The notes: a model not told the origin generated them from the letters alone. A stretch of 14,562 nt of DNA from UBA668 sp049424465 (GCA_049424465.1 JBMSSR010000044.1:1-14562), one strand, 5' to 3'; positions 1-9,607 are shown, numbered from the stretch's first letter. A program made the numbers and translations.

Positions 1-1
1 C

Positions 2-337
2 ACGTCGTCGTGCGGCGCCTGCACGCTGCACGTCGACGGCGAGTCGGTGAAGAGCTGCACCATGCTCGCCGTGCAGGCCGATGGCTGCGAGGTCACCACC
101 ATCGAGGGCCTCGCCAAGGACGGCGAGATGCACCCGATGCAGAAGGCCTTCATGGAGAACCACGGCCTGCAGTGCGGCTACTGCACGCCCGGCATGGTCA
201 TGGCCGCCACCAGCCTGCTGAAGGAGAACCCGTCGCCCACCGAGGACGAGGTCCGCATCGGGCTCGAGGGGAACCTGTGCCGCTGCACCGGCTACCACAA
301 CATCGTCAAGTCGGTGCTCGCCGCCGCAGCGAAGTGA
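2..337 (+). CDS. coxS: Xanthine oxidase/CODH-family small subunit, [2Fe-2S] protein (5' end cut by window)
   Basis: This is the C-terminal 111 residues of a molybdenum hydroxylase small subunit, which passes electrons from the molybdenum site to FAD through two [2Fe-2S] clusters. The frame is open from base 2, so the start lies outside the window. The plant-ferredoxin-type cluster shows as CGAC, then 11 residues, then Cys; its first ligand would be upstream. The second, family-specific cluster is complete: CGYC, 31 residues, CRC, followed by the usual TGYHNIVKSV. It is the first visible gene of an S-L-M operon, 76 nt before the large subunit. The symbol is by family similarity only, because the large subunit is form II and CO need not be the substrate. 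Family assignment is very secure; the substrate is not. Confidence 0.95.
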   Translation, partial: TSSCGACTLHVDGESVKSCTMLAVQADGCEVTTIEGLAKDGEMHPMQKAFMENHGLQCGYCTPGMVMAATSLLKENPSPTEDEVRIGLEGNLCRCTGYHNIVKSVLAAAAK

Positions 338-395
338 CCGGCGTCGCGCACGCCGTCCACCGCATCACTCACCGCATCCATCATTCCCGTCAACT

Positions 396-410
396 GGTAC
401 TGGGGGTACC
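396..410 (+). promoter_or_regulatory. Small stem-loop holding the G-rich ribosome-binding stretch of the large-subunit gene
   Basis: GGTAC (396-400) and GTACC (406-410) can pair around a TGGGG loop, ending three bases before the ATG at 414. The only plausible Shine-Dalgarno stretch (GGGGG, 402-406) lies in the loop and the adjoining stem base. This could tune initiation, but the stem is only five pairs and may be chance. Confidence 0.3.
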
Positions 411-413
411 CGA

Positions 414-2800
<2,387 letters not shown>

Positions 2801-2804
<4 letters not shown>

Positions 2805-3625
2805 TCCCCGCAGCATTCGACTACGTCCGGGCCGGCTCCGCCGCCGAGGCGGTCTCGCTCATCGGCCAGCACGGTGACGACGCAAAGTTCCTCGCCGGTG
2901 GCCACAGCCTGCTGCCGCTCATGCGGTTGCGCCTGGCGCAGCCGAGCGTGCTCGTCGACATCGGCCGCGTCAGCGACCTCAGCTACATCCGCGACGCGGG
3001 CGACCACATCGCCATCGGTGCGCTCACCCGCCACCTCGATGTCGAGCACAGCCCGGTGCTCGCCCAGCACGTGCCGCTGCTCGCCCATGCGGCCGGCCAC
3101 GTCGGCGACCCGCAGGTCCGTCACCGCGGCACCATCGGTGGCAGCATCGCCCACGCCGACTCGGCCAGCGACCTGCCCGCCACCACCCTCGCGCTCGGCG
3201 CCACGTACATCGCGCAGGGCCCGAAGGGCACCCGCGAGATCGCGGCGGCCGACTTCTACAAGGGCTTCCTCACGTCGGCGCTCGCACCCGACGAGATGCT
3301 CACCGAGATCCGCGTGCCGAAGATGAACGGTGCCGGCTGGAGCTTCCAGAAGTTCAACCGCCGCGCCCAGGACTGGGCGATCGTCGGTGTCGCGGCATGG
3401 CGGAACGGCAAGGACAGCGGTGTGGCGCTGGTCAACATGGGCAGCACCCCGGTGCTCGCCACGAGCGTGGCAAAGGCCATCGCCAGCGGTGCGTCGGCTG
3501 CCGATGCCGCCGAGCTCGCCGCTGCCGAGGCCGAGCCGCAGAGCGACCTCAACGCCACGCCCGAGTACCGCCGCCACCTGGCCAAGGTGCTCGTGCGCCG
3601 CGCGCTCGAGGACGCCTCGAAGTAA
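2801..3625 (+). CDS. coxM: Molybdenum hydroxylase medium subunit, FAD-binding
   Basis: This is the flavoprotein subunit (274 aa; CoxM is about 290 aa) that receives electrons from the iron-sulphur subunit. The N-terminal FAD domain has both family signatures: AGGHSLLPLMRLRLAQP (from residue 32) and TIGGSIAHAD (111-120), the loops that wrap the FAD pyrophosphate. The C-terminal third (about 165 to the end) matches the CO dehydrogenase flavoprotein C-terminal domain. GTG 2801 overlaps the large-subunit stop as GTGA and follows AAGGAG by 7 nt. No maturation genes (coxD, E, F, G type) follow, because the operon ends here at two stem-loops; any would have to be upstream or elsewhere. The family is secure, and the symbol carries the same caveat about substrate as the large subunit. 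Confidence 0.94.
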
Positions 3626-3631
3626 GCACGT

Positions 3632-3649
3632 GGGGCGCCCGAGCGCCCC
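3632..3649. terminator. Stem-loop between convergent genes (first of two)
   Basis: GGGGCGC (3632-3638) and GCGCCCC (3643-3649) form a perfect 7-bp stem with a 4-nt CCGA loop, six bases after the medium-subunit stop. It has no T-run, which is common in high-GC actinobacteria. Confidence 0.6.
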
Positions 3650-3657
3650 GAGCATGG

Positions 3658-3689
3658 AACGGGGGCTGCCGGCTGCGGCGGCCCCCGTT
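3658..3689. terminator. Stem-loop between convergent genes (second of two), likely bidirectional terminator
   Basis: AACGGGGGC (3658-3666) and GCCCCCGTT (3681-3689) form a perfect 9-bp stem with a 14-nt loop. The arms end in TT/AA, giving a minimal U-tract in either direction. It lies 33 nt after the medium-subunit stop and 6 nt before the stop of the convergent lipoprotein gene, so it can serve both operons. Confidence 0.7.
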
Positions 3690-3694
3690 GCGCG

Positions 3695-4177
3695 TCAGGC
3701 CTGCGGCAGGTTGAAGTTGCCCTGCGCCTGCAGCACCCAGTGCCCCTCGGCCCACTCGAACACGACGAGCATCGGCGCCGAGGTCGTGCGGTAGGTCGAG
3801 CCGTCCACCGACAGGTCGGCAGTGGCGACGCAGCGGGCAACGATCACGTTGACGCCACGCCGCTCGGTGAAGTCGCTCGTCTCGAACGAGCGCAGGTCGG
3901 GCAGTCGGCCGAGGAAACCCGCCCTGTCGACCCACGTCCCGTTCGTGCGCTGGAGGATGAACTCGTCGCCGAGGATCTCGCCGAGGCGCACTTCGTCCTT
4001 GGCGACGAGCGCGTCCGAGTAGGTGTCGAACAGGGCGACTGCGGTGGCCTCACGGTCGCGGAACACGCCGGGCAGATCCGACGCGACTGCCGTGCCGGCC
4101 CGGTCACCGGCGCAGCCGGTCACGATCGAGGCGAGCGCGAGCACTGCGAGTGTGCCGAGGCGAGTGGATCGGGTCAT
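3695..4177 (-). CDS. Putative lipoprotein with NTF2/SnoaL-like (DUF4440-type) domain
   Basis: This is a 160-aa exported protein. The N-terminus has basic residues, a hydrophobic core (LGTLAVLALASIVTGC) and a lipobox VTGC, so Cys22 should be lipidated and the protein held on the outer face of the membrane. Residues about 36-158 have the look of an NTF2-like fold: a helical start with FDTYSDALVAKDEVRLGEILGDEF, then alternating strands ending APMLVVFEWAEGHWVLQAQGNFN. No catalytic residues can be named; such domains range from small-molecule enzymes to ligand binding. ATG 4177 is preferred over upstream starts because it places the signal sequence at the N-terminus and avoids overlapping the preceding gene. 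It is 52 nt downstream of the anchored protein gene and probably cotranscribed with it. I see no clear Shine-Dalgarno sequence. The lipoprotein call is strong, the fold likely, the function unknown. Confidence 0.75.
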   Translation of the reverse strand: MTRSTRLGTLAVLALASIVTGCAGDRAGTAVASDLPGVFRDREATAVALFDTYSDALVAKDEVRLGEILGDEFILQRTNGTWVDRAGFLGRLPDLRSFETSDFTERRGVNVIVARCVATADLSVDGSTYRTTSAPMLVVFEWAEGHWVLQAQGNFNLPQA

Positions 4178-4229
4178 GCGTGGCACCACGGTGCGGCGCC
4201 GGCATCGATCGCGCAGGGATGGCACGTCC

Positions 4230-4850
4230 TCATCCGGGCGGCAGCGTCGGCGACACCTTCGCCGGGTCGTAGTCGACGACCGCGACGAGCACCGACGGGT
4301 CCTGGTAGAGGAAGCTCCACATGCCGTACGCCTCGTCGCCGCTGGGCACCCGAATCTCGAACGTGCCCTTGACACTGTCGCCCGACGGCAGGTTGTCGGG
4401 GTCGAAACGCACCTGCTTGGCAGTATTCGACGAACACTGCGGCGGCCAGAGGAACTCGTTCGCCGACTCGTACGGGAAGCCGTTCTGCCAGATGTTGCTG
4501 CGCGACGTGTAGTAGCCGCTGGTGAGGGTGTAGTCGCACAGGTAGATGATGCGGGTGCGCTTCGCCGCTGACGCCGTGTCGAGCCGCACGCTCACGTACG
4601 CCGCCGCCGATTCGGTGGCGCGCAGACGGCACACCGAGATGTCGCCCACCGCCGCCACGTCGAGCGAGGCGGGACACGGCGTGAAGTCGGATCCGGTCAC
4701 GGTTCCCGACCTGCTCGAGGCGACATCGTCGCCGCTGAGCTGTGACCAGAACGCAGTGGGTTCGGTCGGACCCTTGAGGTTCACGAGGAATGCCGCGGCG
4801 ACGAACACCGCCACCACGACGCCGGTTGCAATGAGGATCTTCTTCTTCAT
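4230..4850 (-). CDS. Membrane-anchored extracytoplasmic protein with four cysteines, function unknown
   Basis: I do not recognise this 206-aa protein. It begins MKKKILIATG followed by a hydrophobic stretch to about residue 24, either a signal anchor or a signal peptide without lipobox. The rest is a soluble domain with four cysteines (59, 74, 105, 139), consistent with two disulphides outside the cell, and a Trp/Tyr-rich middle (residues about 108-136). The last part (KGTFEIRVPSGDEAYGMWSFLYQDPSVLVAVVDYDPA) reads as beta-strands. A TATAGT box sits 8 nt before the ATG, suggesting a nearly leaderless transcript. It is probably the first gene of a two-gene unit with the NTF2-like lipoprotein, so the two may work together at the cell surface. 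The reading frame is convincing from its signal sequence and base composition; the role is open. Confidence 0.7.
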   Translation of the reverse strand: MKKKILIATGVVVAVFVAAAFLVNLKGPTEPTAFWSQLSGDDVASSRSGTVTGSDFTPCPASLDVAAVGDISVCRLRATESAAAYVSVRLDTASAAKRTRIIYLCDYTLTSGYYTSRSNIWQNGFPYESANEFLWPPQCSSNTAKQVRFDPDNLPSGDSVKGTFEIRVPSGDEAYGMWSFLYQDPSVLVAVVDYDPAKVSPTLPPG

Positions 4851-4857
4851 GCCCCCG

Positions 4858-4863
4858 AACTAT
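4858..4863 (-). promoter_or_regulatory. Likely -10 box of the anchored-protein/lipoprotein unit
   Basis: On the minus strand TATAGT ends 7 nt before the ATG triplet at 4850-4848, counting the bases between as TCGGGGGC or one fewer depending on box register. A start site about 7 nt downstream would fall at or next to the ATG. No convincing -35 element is seen (GGAAC lies in roughly the right place). Confidence 0.4.
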
Positions 4864-4885
4864 AGCGAGTTCAGTTACGGGCGTT

Positions 4886-4903
4886 CCCGGCATTCCTGCC
4901 GGG
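4886..4903. repeat. Perfect inverted repeat between divergent genes, possible operator
   Basis: CCCGGCA (4886-4892) and TGCCGGG (4897-4903) are perfect inverted arms around TTCC. The repeat lies between the divergent anchored-protein gene (start 4850) and the FAD oxidoreductase (start 4987). It could be an operator for either promoter. It is not placed like a terminator, as no gene ends here. Confidence 0.4.
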
Positions 4904-4986
4904 CCGAGCGCTGTGGCGCGGTCGGGGTGTCCGACGCCCGCCGATCGAACGACGGGTAGTCTCGGCATCGAACGGTGGTGAGAACC

Positions 4987-6420
4987 ATGTCGGCATTCCC
5001 CGACGACGAATCGATCCAGGAGTTCCATCTCGACGCGATCGCCGACGCCGATCCGTACCCGTACTGGTACGACGACGCCGACGAGCCCGACAGCAATCCC
5101 ACCCTCGTGCGCACCGAGAGTTGCGACCTGTGCGTGGTCGGCGGTGGCTTCAACGGGCTGTGGACCGCGATCATCGCCAAGGAGCGCGACCCCAGCCGCG
5201 ACGTCGTACTCATCGACGCACACGAGGTCGGCTCGGCCGCCAGCGGTCGCAACGGCGGGTTCATGGAGGCCAGCCTCACCCACGGCATCGCCAACGGGCA
5301 GGCGCGGTTCCCCAACGAACTGCCGGTGCTCGAGGAGCTCGGGCTGCAGAACCTGAACGAGATCGAGGCCGCGATCCGGCGCTACCACATCGACTGCGAC
5401 TACGAGCGCACGGGTGTGATCGACATCGCCACGACGTTCCACTCACCGAGCTACCTCGACGAGTTGCGTGACGACTACACGCAGCTGCGCGCGCTGGGCC
5501 AGAAGGTGGAGTGGCTCGACCAGTCCGCGGTGCGCGCCCAGGTCAACTCGCCGTCGTACACCGGTGGACTGTGGCGCAAGGACCGCGCCGCGCTGGTCGA
5601 CCCCGCCCGGCTGGTGTGGGGGCTGAAGTCCGCGGCGATGTCACTGGGCGTGCGCATCTACGAGGACACCAAGGCCACCAACATCGAGCGTGACGGTGTC
5701 GGCGTCCTGGTCGAGACGCCCCTCGGCAGCATCAGGGCCGGCAAGGTCGCGCTCGCCACCAACGCGTTCAAGCCGTTGCTCAAGCGTGTCGGCCACTACA
5801 TCGCGCCGATCTACGACTACTGCATGGTCACCGAGCCGCTCTCGCACACGCAGCTCGACGAACTGGGCTGGGTGAACCGCCAGGGCCTCAGCGACATCGG
5901 CAACCAGTTCCACTACTACCGGCTCACGTCCGACAACCGCATCGTGTGGGGCGGCTTCGACGCCATCTACTACTGGCGCGGCAAGATGAACACCGACCTC
6001 GAGAGCCGGCCCGAGACGTGGGCCAAGCTGAGCAAGAACTTCTTCGACACCTTCCCGCAGCTCGAGGGCGTCAAGTTCACGCACACGTGGGGCGGCGTCA
6101 TCGACACCTGCAGCAGGTTCTGCGTGTTCTGGGGCAACGCGATGCAGGGTCGAGTCGCGTACTCGGTGGGCTACACCGGGCTCGGCGTCGCCAGCACGCG
6201 GTTCGGTGCCGAGGTGATGCTCGACGTGCTCGACGGCAAGCGGTCGCGAGCCACCGAGACCGACTTCGTGAAGAGCAAGCCGATCCCCTTCCCGCCCGAG
6301 CCGTTCCGATTCCTCGGCATCCAGGCGACGCGCTGGTCGCTCGACCGCGAGGACCGCACGGGGCAGCGCAACCTGTGGCTGCGCACGCTCGACCGCTTCG
6401 GCCTCGGTTTCGACAGCTGA
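4987..6420 (+). CDS. FAD-dependent oxidoreductase, DAO family (glycine/D-amino acid oxidase-like)
   Basis: This 477-aa cytosolic flavoprotein is probably an amine or amino-acid oxidase/dehydrogenase. After an acidic and aromatic lead of about 45 residues (DPYPYWYDD) comes the FAD-binding Rossmann start CVVGGGFNGLWTA (residues about 49-61), then the DAO signature SGRNGGF (86-92), a middle substrate domain, and a C-terminal FAD segment YSVGYTGLGVASTRFGAEVMLD. The aromatic lead plus SGRNGG resembles gamma-glutamylputrescine oxidase (PuuB) and related enzymes, but the substrate cannot be read from the sequence and no putrescine genes are nearby. ATG 4987 is chosen because GGTGAG lies just upstream; in-frame GTGs at 4975 and 4978 would add four or three residues. 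A TAGTCT box at 4956-4961 could be its -10. It stands alone, 39 nt before the DUF192 gene. Confidence 0.88.
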   Translation: MSAFPDDESIQEFHLDAIADADPYPYWYDDADEPDSNPTLVRTESCDLCVVGGGFNGLWTAIIAKERDPSRDVVLIDAHEVGSAASGRNGGFMEASLTHGIANGQARFPNELPVLEELGLQNLNEIEAAIRRYHIDCDYERTGVIDIATTFHSPSYLDELRDDYTQLRALGQKVEWLDQSAVRAQVNSPSYTGGLWRKDRAALVDPARLVWGLKSAAMSLGVRIYEDTKATNIERDGVGVLVETPLGSIRAGKVALATNAFKPLLKRVGHYIAPIYDYCMVTEPLSHTQLDELGWVNRQGLSDIGNQFHYYRLTSDNRIVWGGFDAIYYWRGKMNTDLESRPETWAKLSKNFFDTFPQLEGVKFTHTWGGVIDTCSRFCVFWGNAMQGRVAYSVGYTGLGVASTRFGAEVMLDVLDGKRSRATETDFVKSKPIPFPPEPFRFLGIQATRWSLDREDRTGQRNLWLRTLDRFGLGFDS

Positions 6421-6459
6421 CGCCGTCCGGCGCTCGACAGGCCGTGGCATCCTGTGACC

Positions 6460-6801
6460 ATGGCGACCGACGGGTGCTGGCTGGTGAGTGACGGGCGCGT
6501 CCTCGCCAGTGCCGAGCGGGCCACCGACCGGTCGTCGCGCATGCGTGGCCTGTTGCGCCGCAACGGCGTCGAGGGCGCCTTCGTCATCCCGCAGTGCCGC
6601 TGGGTACACACCATCGGCATGCGGTTCGCGATCGATGTCGCCCACCTCGACGCCGACGGCCACGTGCTGCGCACCGTGCGCATGGTCCCCAACCGTGTGG
6701 GCGCGCCGATGCGCCACGCCCACACCGTGGTCGAGGCCGAGGCCGGGGCGTTCGCCCGGTGGGGCCTGCGCGTCGGCGACACCATCGAGGTGCGCGAGTG
6801 A
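6460..6801 (+). CDS. DUF192 family protein
   Basis: This small protein of 113 aa belongs to the DUF192 family, whose biochemical role is not established. The conserved core is visible: SRMRGLLRRNGVEGAF, then WVHTIGMRFAIDVAHLDADGHVL (the family's 'H/W-M-x3-PID' strand region), then a closing VVEAEAGAFARWGLRVGDTIEV. Many family members have a signal peptide; this one has none and looks cytosolic. ATG 6460 is chosen, although GTG 6454 in frame is possible and would add two residues. Its stop overlaps the rsmI start as GTGA, and an SD-like GAGGTG for rsmI lies within its last codons, so the two are translationally coupled. The link to an rRNA methyltransferase is positional only. Confidence 0.85.
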   Translation: MATDGCWLVSDGRVLASAERATDRSSRMRGLLRRNGVEGAFVIPQCRWVHTIGMRFAIDVAHLDADGHVLRTVRMVPNRVGAPMRHAHTVVEAEAGAFARWGLRVGDTIEVRE

Positions 6802-7667
6802 CGGCCGAGATGATGGGCCGCGGTCGTCTCGTGCTCGTCAGCACGCCGATCGGCAACCTCGGCGACCTCAGCCCGCGTGCCATCGAGTCGCTGCAGCGCT
6901 GCGGCCTCATCTGCTGCGAGGACACGCGACACAGCGGCAAGCTGCTCTCGCACGCGGGCGTACACGGCGTGCGGCTCGCCGTCACCAACGAGCACACCGA
7001 GACCGAGCGGGTCGATGACGTGCTGGCCACCCTGTCGCGCGGCCTCGACGTCGCGGTCGTCACCGACGCCGGCACACCCGGCATCAGCGACCCCGGCGCG
7101 CGACTGGTGCGCGCCGTGCTCGACGCCGGATTCGGCGTGTCGGCCGTGCCCGGGCCCGCCGCGCTGGTGATGGCGCTCGTCGTCAGCGGCCTCGACACCA
7201 CACGGTTCGTGTTCGAGGGCTTCGTGCCGCGGTCGGGCGGCGACCGCACGGCCCGCCTCGCCGACGTCGCGACCGAGCGCCGCACCGTGGTGCTGTACGA
7301 GGCGCCGCACCGTGTGGCACGCACCGTCGCCGACCTGCGCAGCGCCTGCGGCGACGAGCGCCGGGTGGTGCTCGCCCGCGAGCTCACCAAACTGCACGAG
7401 GACGTGTGGCGCGGCACGCTGGCCGACGCCGTGCGACACCTCGACGACATCGAACCGCGCGGCGAGTACGTGATCGTGCTCGAGGGCGCGCCCGCAGCGC
7501 CGCCTGCAGACGACGACGCGATCGTCACTGCCCTGCGCGTCGAGCTCGACGAGGGCGCCGACCGTCGCGCCGCGATCGCCGCCGTCATGGCAGCCACCGG
7601 CGCCCCCAAGCGACGCGTCTACGACCTCGCGCTCACCATTCCCCGGTCCACAGCGACACCTCGATGA
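6798..7667 (+). CDS. rsmI: 16S rRNA (cytidine-1402 2'-O)-methyltransferase
   Basis: RsmI methylates the 2'-OH of C1402 in 16S rRNA, near the P-site codon, using S-adenosylmethionine. It is an SPOUT-unrelated, tetrapyrrole-methylase-fold enzyme. The 289 aa fit the family (E. coli 286). Visible motifs are LVLVSTPIGNLGDLSPRA (11-28), ICCEDTRHSGKLL (38-50), VVTDAGTPGISDPGARLV (87-104), the PGPAAL loop (118-123) and FEGFVPR (139-145). GTG 6798 is chosen because it overlaps the DUF192 stop (GTGA) and follows GAGGTG by 5 nt; ATG 6810 is a less supported alternative that would shorten the protein by four residues. It is 13 nt before the HAD phosphatase gene, likely in the same transcript. In actinobacteria rsmI commonly lies close to metG, as here. 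Confidence 0.96.
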   Translation: MTAEMMGRGRLVLVSTPIGNLGDLSPRAIESLQRCGLICCEDTRHSGKLLSHAGVHGVRLAVTNEHTETERVDDVLATLSRGLDVAVVTDAGTPGISDPGARLVRAVLDAGFGVSAVPGPAALVMALVVSGLDTTRFVFEGFVPRSGGDRTARLADVATERRTVVLYEAPHRVARTVADLRSACGDERRVVLARELTKLHEDVWRGTLADAVRHLDDIEPRGEYVIVLEGAPAAPPADDDAIVTALRVELDEGADRRAAIAAVMAATGAPKRRVYDLALTIPRSTATPR

Positions 7668-7680
7668 GAATCGACGACCG

Positions 7681-8526
7681 ATGAGCACCAGCGATCACGC
7701 CGACGCCACCGCACCGGACACGACACCTGCTGCCCCGCCTGCCGCACCAGTCCCCGACGGTGGGCCCAGCGCCGCGTTCTTCGACCTCGACCGCACACTC
7801 ATCAGCGGGTCGAGCGCGTTCGCGCTCGCCATCGCCGCGTGGCGCGGCAAGCTCGTACCGACGAGCCAGTTCGCCAAGGATGCGCTCGAGGCGCTGCGCT
7901 TCCGCCTGTCGGGCGCCAGCGACGACACGTCGCACGGCGTGCGCGACCGCATCCTCGGCGCAGTCACGGGCCAGCGCGTCGACGACCTGCTCACCCTCAA
8001 CGCCAACATCATCCCGGCCCTGCTCGAGTCAGTGCGCCCCGAGTCGAAGCGCCTCGTCGAGCAGCACCGCATCGCCGGCCGCGCCACGTACATCGTGTCG
8101 GCATCGCCCATCGAACTGGTCGAACCGCTGGCCACGTCGCTCGGCATGACCGCCGGCATCGGCACCCGCAGCGAGGTCGTCGACGGCATCTACACCGGCT
8201 CGCTCGTCGGCCCGTTCTGCTACGGCCCCGGCAAGGTCGACGCCATCACCGAGCTGGCTCGCACCGAGGGTCTCGACCTCGCGCAGTGCTACGCCTACAG
8301 CGACTCGGCGAGCGACCTTCCGATGCTCGAGGCGGTGGGGCACCCCGTCGCCGTCAATCCCGACCCGCGGCTCGAGCGGGTGGCTGCCGAGCGCGGCTGG
8401 CCCGTCGTCGTGGTCAGCCAGCGGCCCAAGGCCGTGGTGCGCCGCAGCAGCCAGGTGGCTGCGGCAGCCGCGATGTTCGGCGCTGGTGTTGCCGCCGGCA
8501 TGCGCTACGCGCGTACCCACTCCTGA
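7681..8526 (+). CDS. HAD-IB family phosphatase (SerB-like)
   Basis: This is a 281-aa Mg2+-dependent phosphohydrolase. The first ~30 residues are a disordered Ala/Pro/Thr-rich lead. The HAD motifs follow in order: motif I FFDLDRTL (Asp35 nucleophile, Asp37 acid/base), motif II IVSASP (Ser140), motif III Lys in GPGKVD (Lys185), and motif IV YSDSASDLPML (Asp208, Asp212). The long cap between motifs I and II (residues about 45-135) makes it subclass IB, the phosphoserine phosphatase-like group. The substrate is unknown; phosphoserine or a phospholipid precursor are possible. The C-terminus (about 256-275, AAAAAMFGAGVAAGM) is weakly hydrophobic and may touch the membrane. Its last 22 nt overlap the end of the opposing metallo-beta-lactamase gene, so no terminator separates them. 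Confidence 0.9.
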   Translation: MSTSDHADATAPDTTPAAPPAAPVPDGGPSAAFFDLDRTLISGSSAFALAIAAWRGKLVPTSQFAKDALEALRFRLSGASDDTSHGVRDRILGAVTGQRVDDLLTLNANIIPALLESVRPESKRLVEQHRIAGRATYIVSASPIELVEPLATSLGMTAGIGTRSEVVDGIYTGSLVGPFCYGPGKVDAITELARTEGLDLAQCYAYSDSASDLPMLEAVGHPVAVNPDPRLERVAAERGWPVVVVSQRPKAVVRRSSQVAAAAAMFGAGVAAGMRYARTHS

Positions 8527-9401
8527 GCCGCACCGGCACCCGTCGCGAACACTCGGCCCTCCTGCTCGAGGCGCGCGAGGTGGCGCTGGATGGTGTGCTG
8601 CTCGACCGCCGTGCCGAAGATCGCGGGTCGCGTGCCGGCGCGGTACACGATGCCGACGTCGACCAGTTCGTCGAACGTGCGTGGCGCGTCGAGCAGCGCG
8701 AGCAGTGCCTGCGACCGGCGCTCGATGACGGCCGCATAGGTGCGCACTGCCGGAGCGAATGCGTCGTGCCCGTCGACCACACCCTTGTGGTGGTACGTGA
8801 CGTAGTGACGCGCCTCGATGCGCTCGACCATCTCGAGCGTCACCTCGAAGTCGTCGAGGCTGCTGGTCTCGTCGCCGTAGTACGGGCCGAACGTGCTGAG
8901 GTCGATGTCACCCGTGACGAGCACACCATCGGGCTCGACCAGGAACACCGTGTGCCCGGCGGTGTGGCCGGGCGCCGCAATGGCGCGCACCGTGACGCCA
9001 CCGAGGTCCCATGTCTCGCCCTCGGCGAAGGCCACCGCACCGGGCCACCCGTCGAAGTTGAACCGCTCGCGCACGACCTCGGTCATCGCCGGCCAGTCGG
9101 CCTCGGGCAGTCCGTACAGGCGCATCAGGTCGTCGGTGTCGCGGACCGCCGCGACGTCGGCCCGGTGCACGGTCAGCACACGGTGCCGAACCGCCGACAC
9201 GCCCGCGACGTGGTCTTCGTGACCGTGGGTGAGCGCGACGATGTCGACGTCCAGGCCGGCCGTGCGGGCCGACAGCGACGGATCGATCACCATCGACGAG
9301 TCACGCCCGCGCACCACCACGGTGTTGCCGTCGGGGTACTTGCCCTGCTCGTGGCCGAACAGGACCGTGGTGTGCAGGCCGAGTCGTCGTTCGTGGACCA
9401 C
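8505..9401 (-). CDS. Metallo-beta-lactamase-fold hydrolase with C-terminal winged-helix-like tail
   Basis: This is a 298-aa zinc-type hydrolase. The metal ligands are clear: THGHEDH (His59, His61, Asp63, His64), the second His in PGHTAGH (His146), Asp165 in VTGDID, and a late His in YHHKG (204/205). The tail (about 222-298: RTFDELVDVGIVYR...HTIQRHLARLEQEGRVF) resembles the winged-helix domain of LACTB2-like proteins, which bind RNA or act on thioesters; the real substrate is unknown. GTG 9401 is chosen because the family N-terminus begins there and a TAGGGT -10 box lies 7 nt before it, which would give a leaderless mRNA. The frame stays open further upstream, but that stretch is arginine/proline/glycine-rich and not conserved-looking. 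It is divergent from metG and overlaps the HAD gene at the 3' end. Confidence 0.87.
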   Translation of the reverse strand: MVHERRLGLHTTVLFGHEQGKYPDGNTVVVRGRDSSMVIDPSLSARTAGLDVDIVALTHGHEDHVAGVSAVRHRVLTVHRADVAAVRDTDDLMRLYGLPEADWPAMTEVVRERFNFDGWPGAVAFAEGETWDLGGVTVRAIAAPGHTAGHTVFLVEPDGVLVTGDIDLSTFGPYYGDETSSLDDFEVTLEMVERIEARHYVTYHHKGVVDGHDAFAPAVRTYAAVIERRSQALLALLDAPRTFDELVDVGIVYRAGTRPAIFGTAVEQHTIQRHLARLEQEGRVFATGAGAAQEWVRA

Positions 9402-9408
9402 GGCGCCG

Positions 9409-9414
9409 ACCCTA
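9409..9414 (-). promoter_or_regulatory. Likely -10 box for a leaderless metallo-beta-lactamase-fold mRNA
   Basis: TAGGGT on the minus strand is followed by seven bases (CGGCGCC) and then the GTG start at 9401. That spacing puts the expected transcription start on the start codon. No clear -35 is seen. Confidence 0.5.
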
Positions 9415-9526
9415 CTCAGCGCACCACGGGGGTCGCGGGTGCCGGGCGGGTACCGACGACGCGGCCCTCCGGTCGGCCCGGGGCCACGCACCCGACCGGG
9501 CAGGCACCGCAGCCGCGGCCCTCCCC

Positions 9527-9557
9527 TTGCCGGGACCGTGCCGGGGCCGCATAGGCT
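9527..9557 (+). promoter_or_regulatory. Candidate metG-operon promoter
   Basis: TTGCCG (9527-9532) and TAGGCT (9552-9557) are separated by 19 nt. The -10 form matches others in the window. Transcription would start near 9565, at the GTG of a 13-codon reading frame. The 260-nt gap between the divergent metallo-beta-lactamase and metG genes otherwise holds only a GCGGCCCTCC direct repeat (9461-9470, 9515-9524). Confidence 0.45.
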
Positions 9558-9565
9558 TGCCGACC

Positions 9566-9607
9566 GTGACCCGCTCGTCGTCCCGTCGAATGCGCACCGG
9601 TGCCTGA
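9566..9607 (+). CDS. Possible 13-codon leader ORF upstream of metG
   Basis: A GTG lies 8 nt after the TAGGCT box and opens a 13-codon frame (reading MTRSSSRRMRTGA) ending in TGA 9605-9607, 54 nt before metG. If the promoter is right, this ORF is translated from a leaderless start. The peptide is Arg/Ser-rich and not Met-rich. A 6-bp stem, CGGTGC (9598-9603) with GCACCG (9610-9615), has the stop codon in its loop, so a terminating ribosome would open it. This is speculative. Confidence 0.3.
   Translation: MTRSSSRRMRTGA

Noticed and set aside
4178..4375. N-terminal extension of the lipoprotein gene
   Set aside because: It would add an Arg/Ser/Cys-rich stretch, bury the signal peptide and overlap the upstream gene by more than 100 nt.
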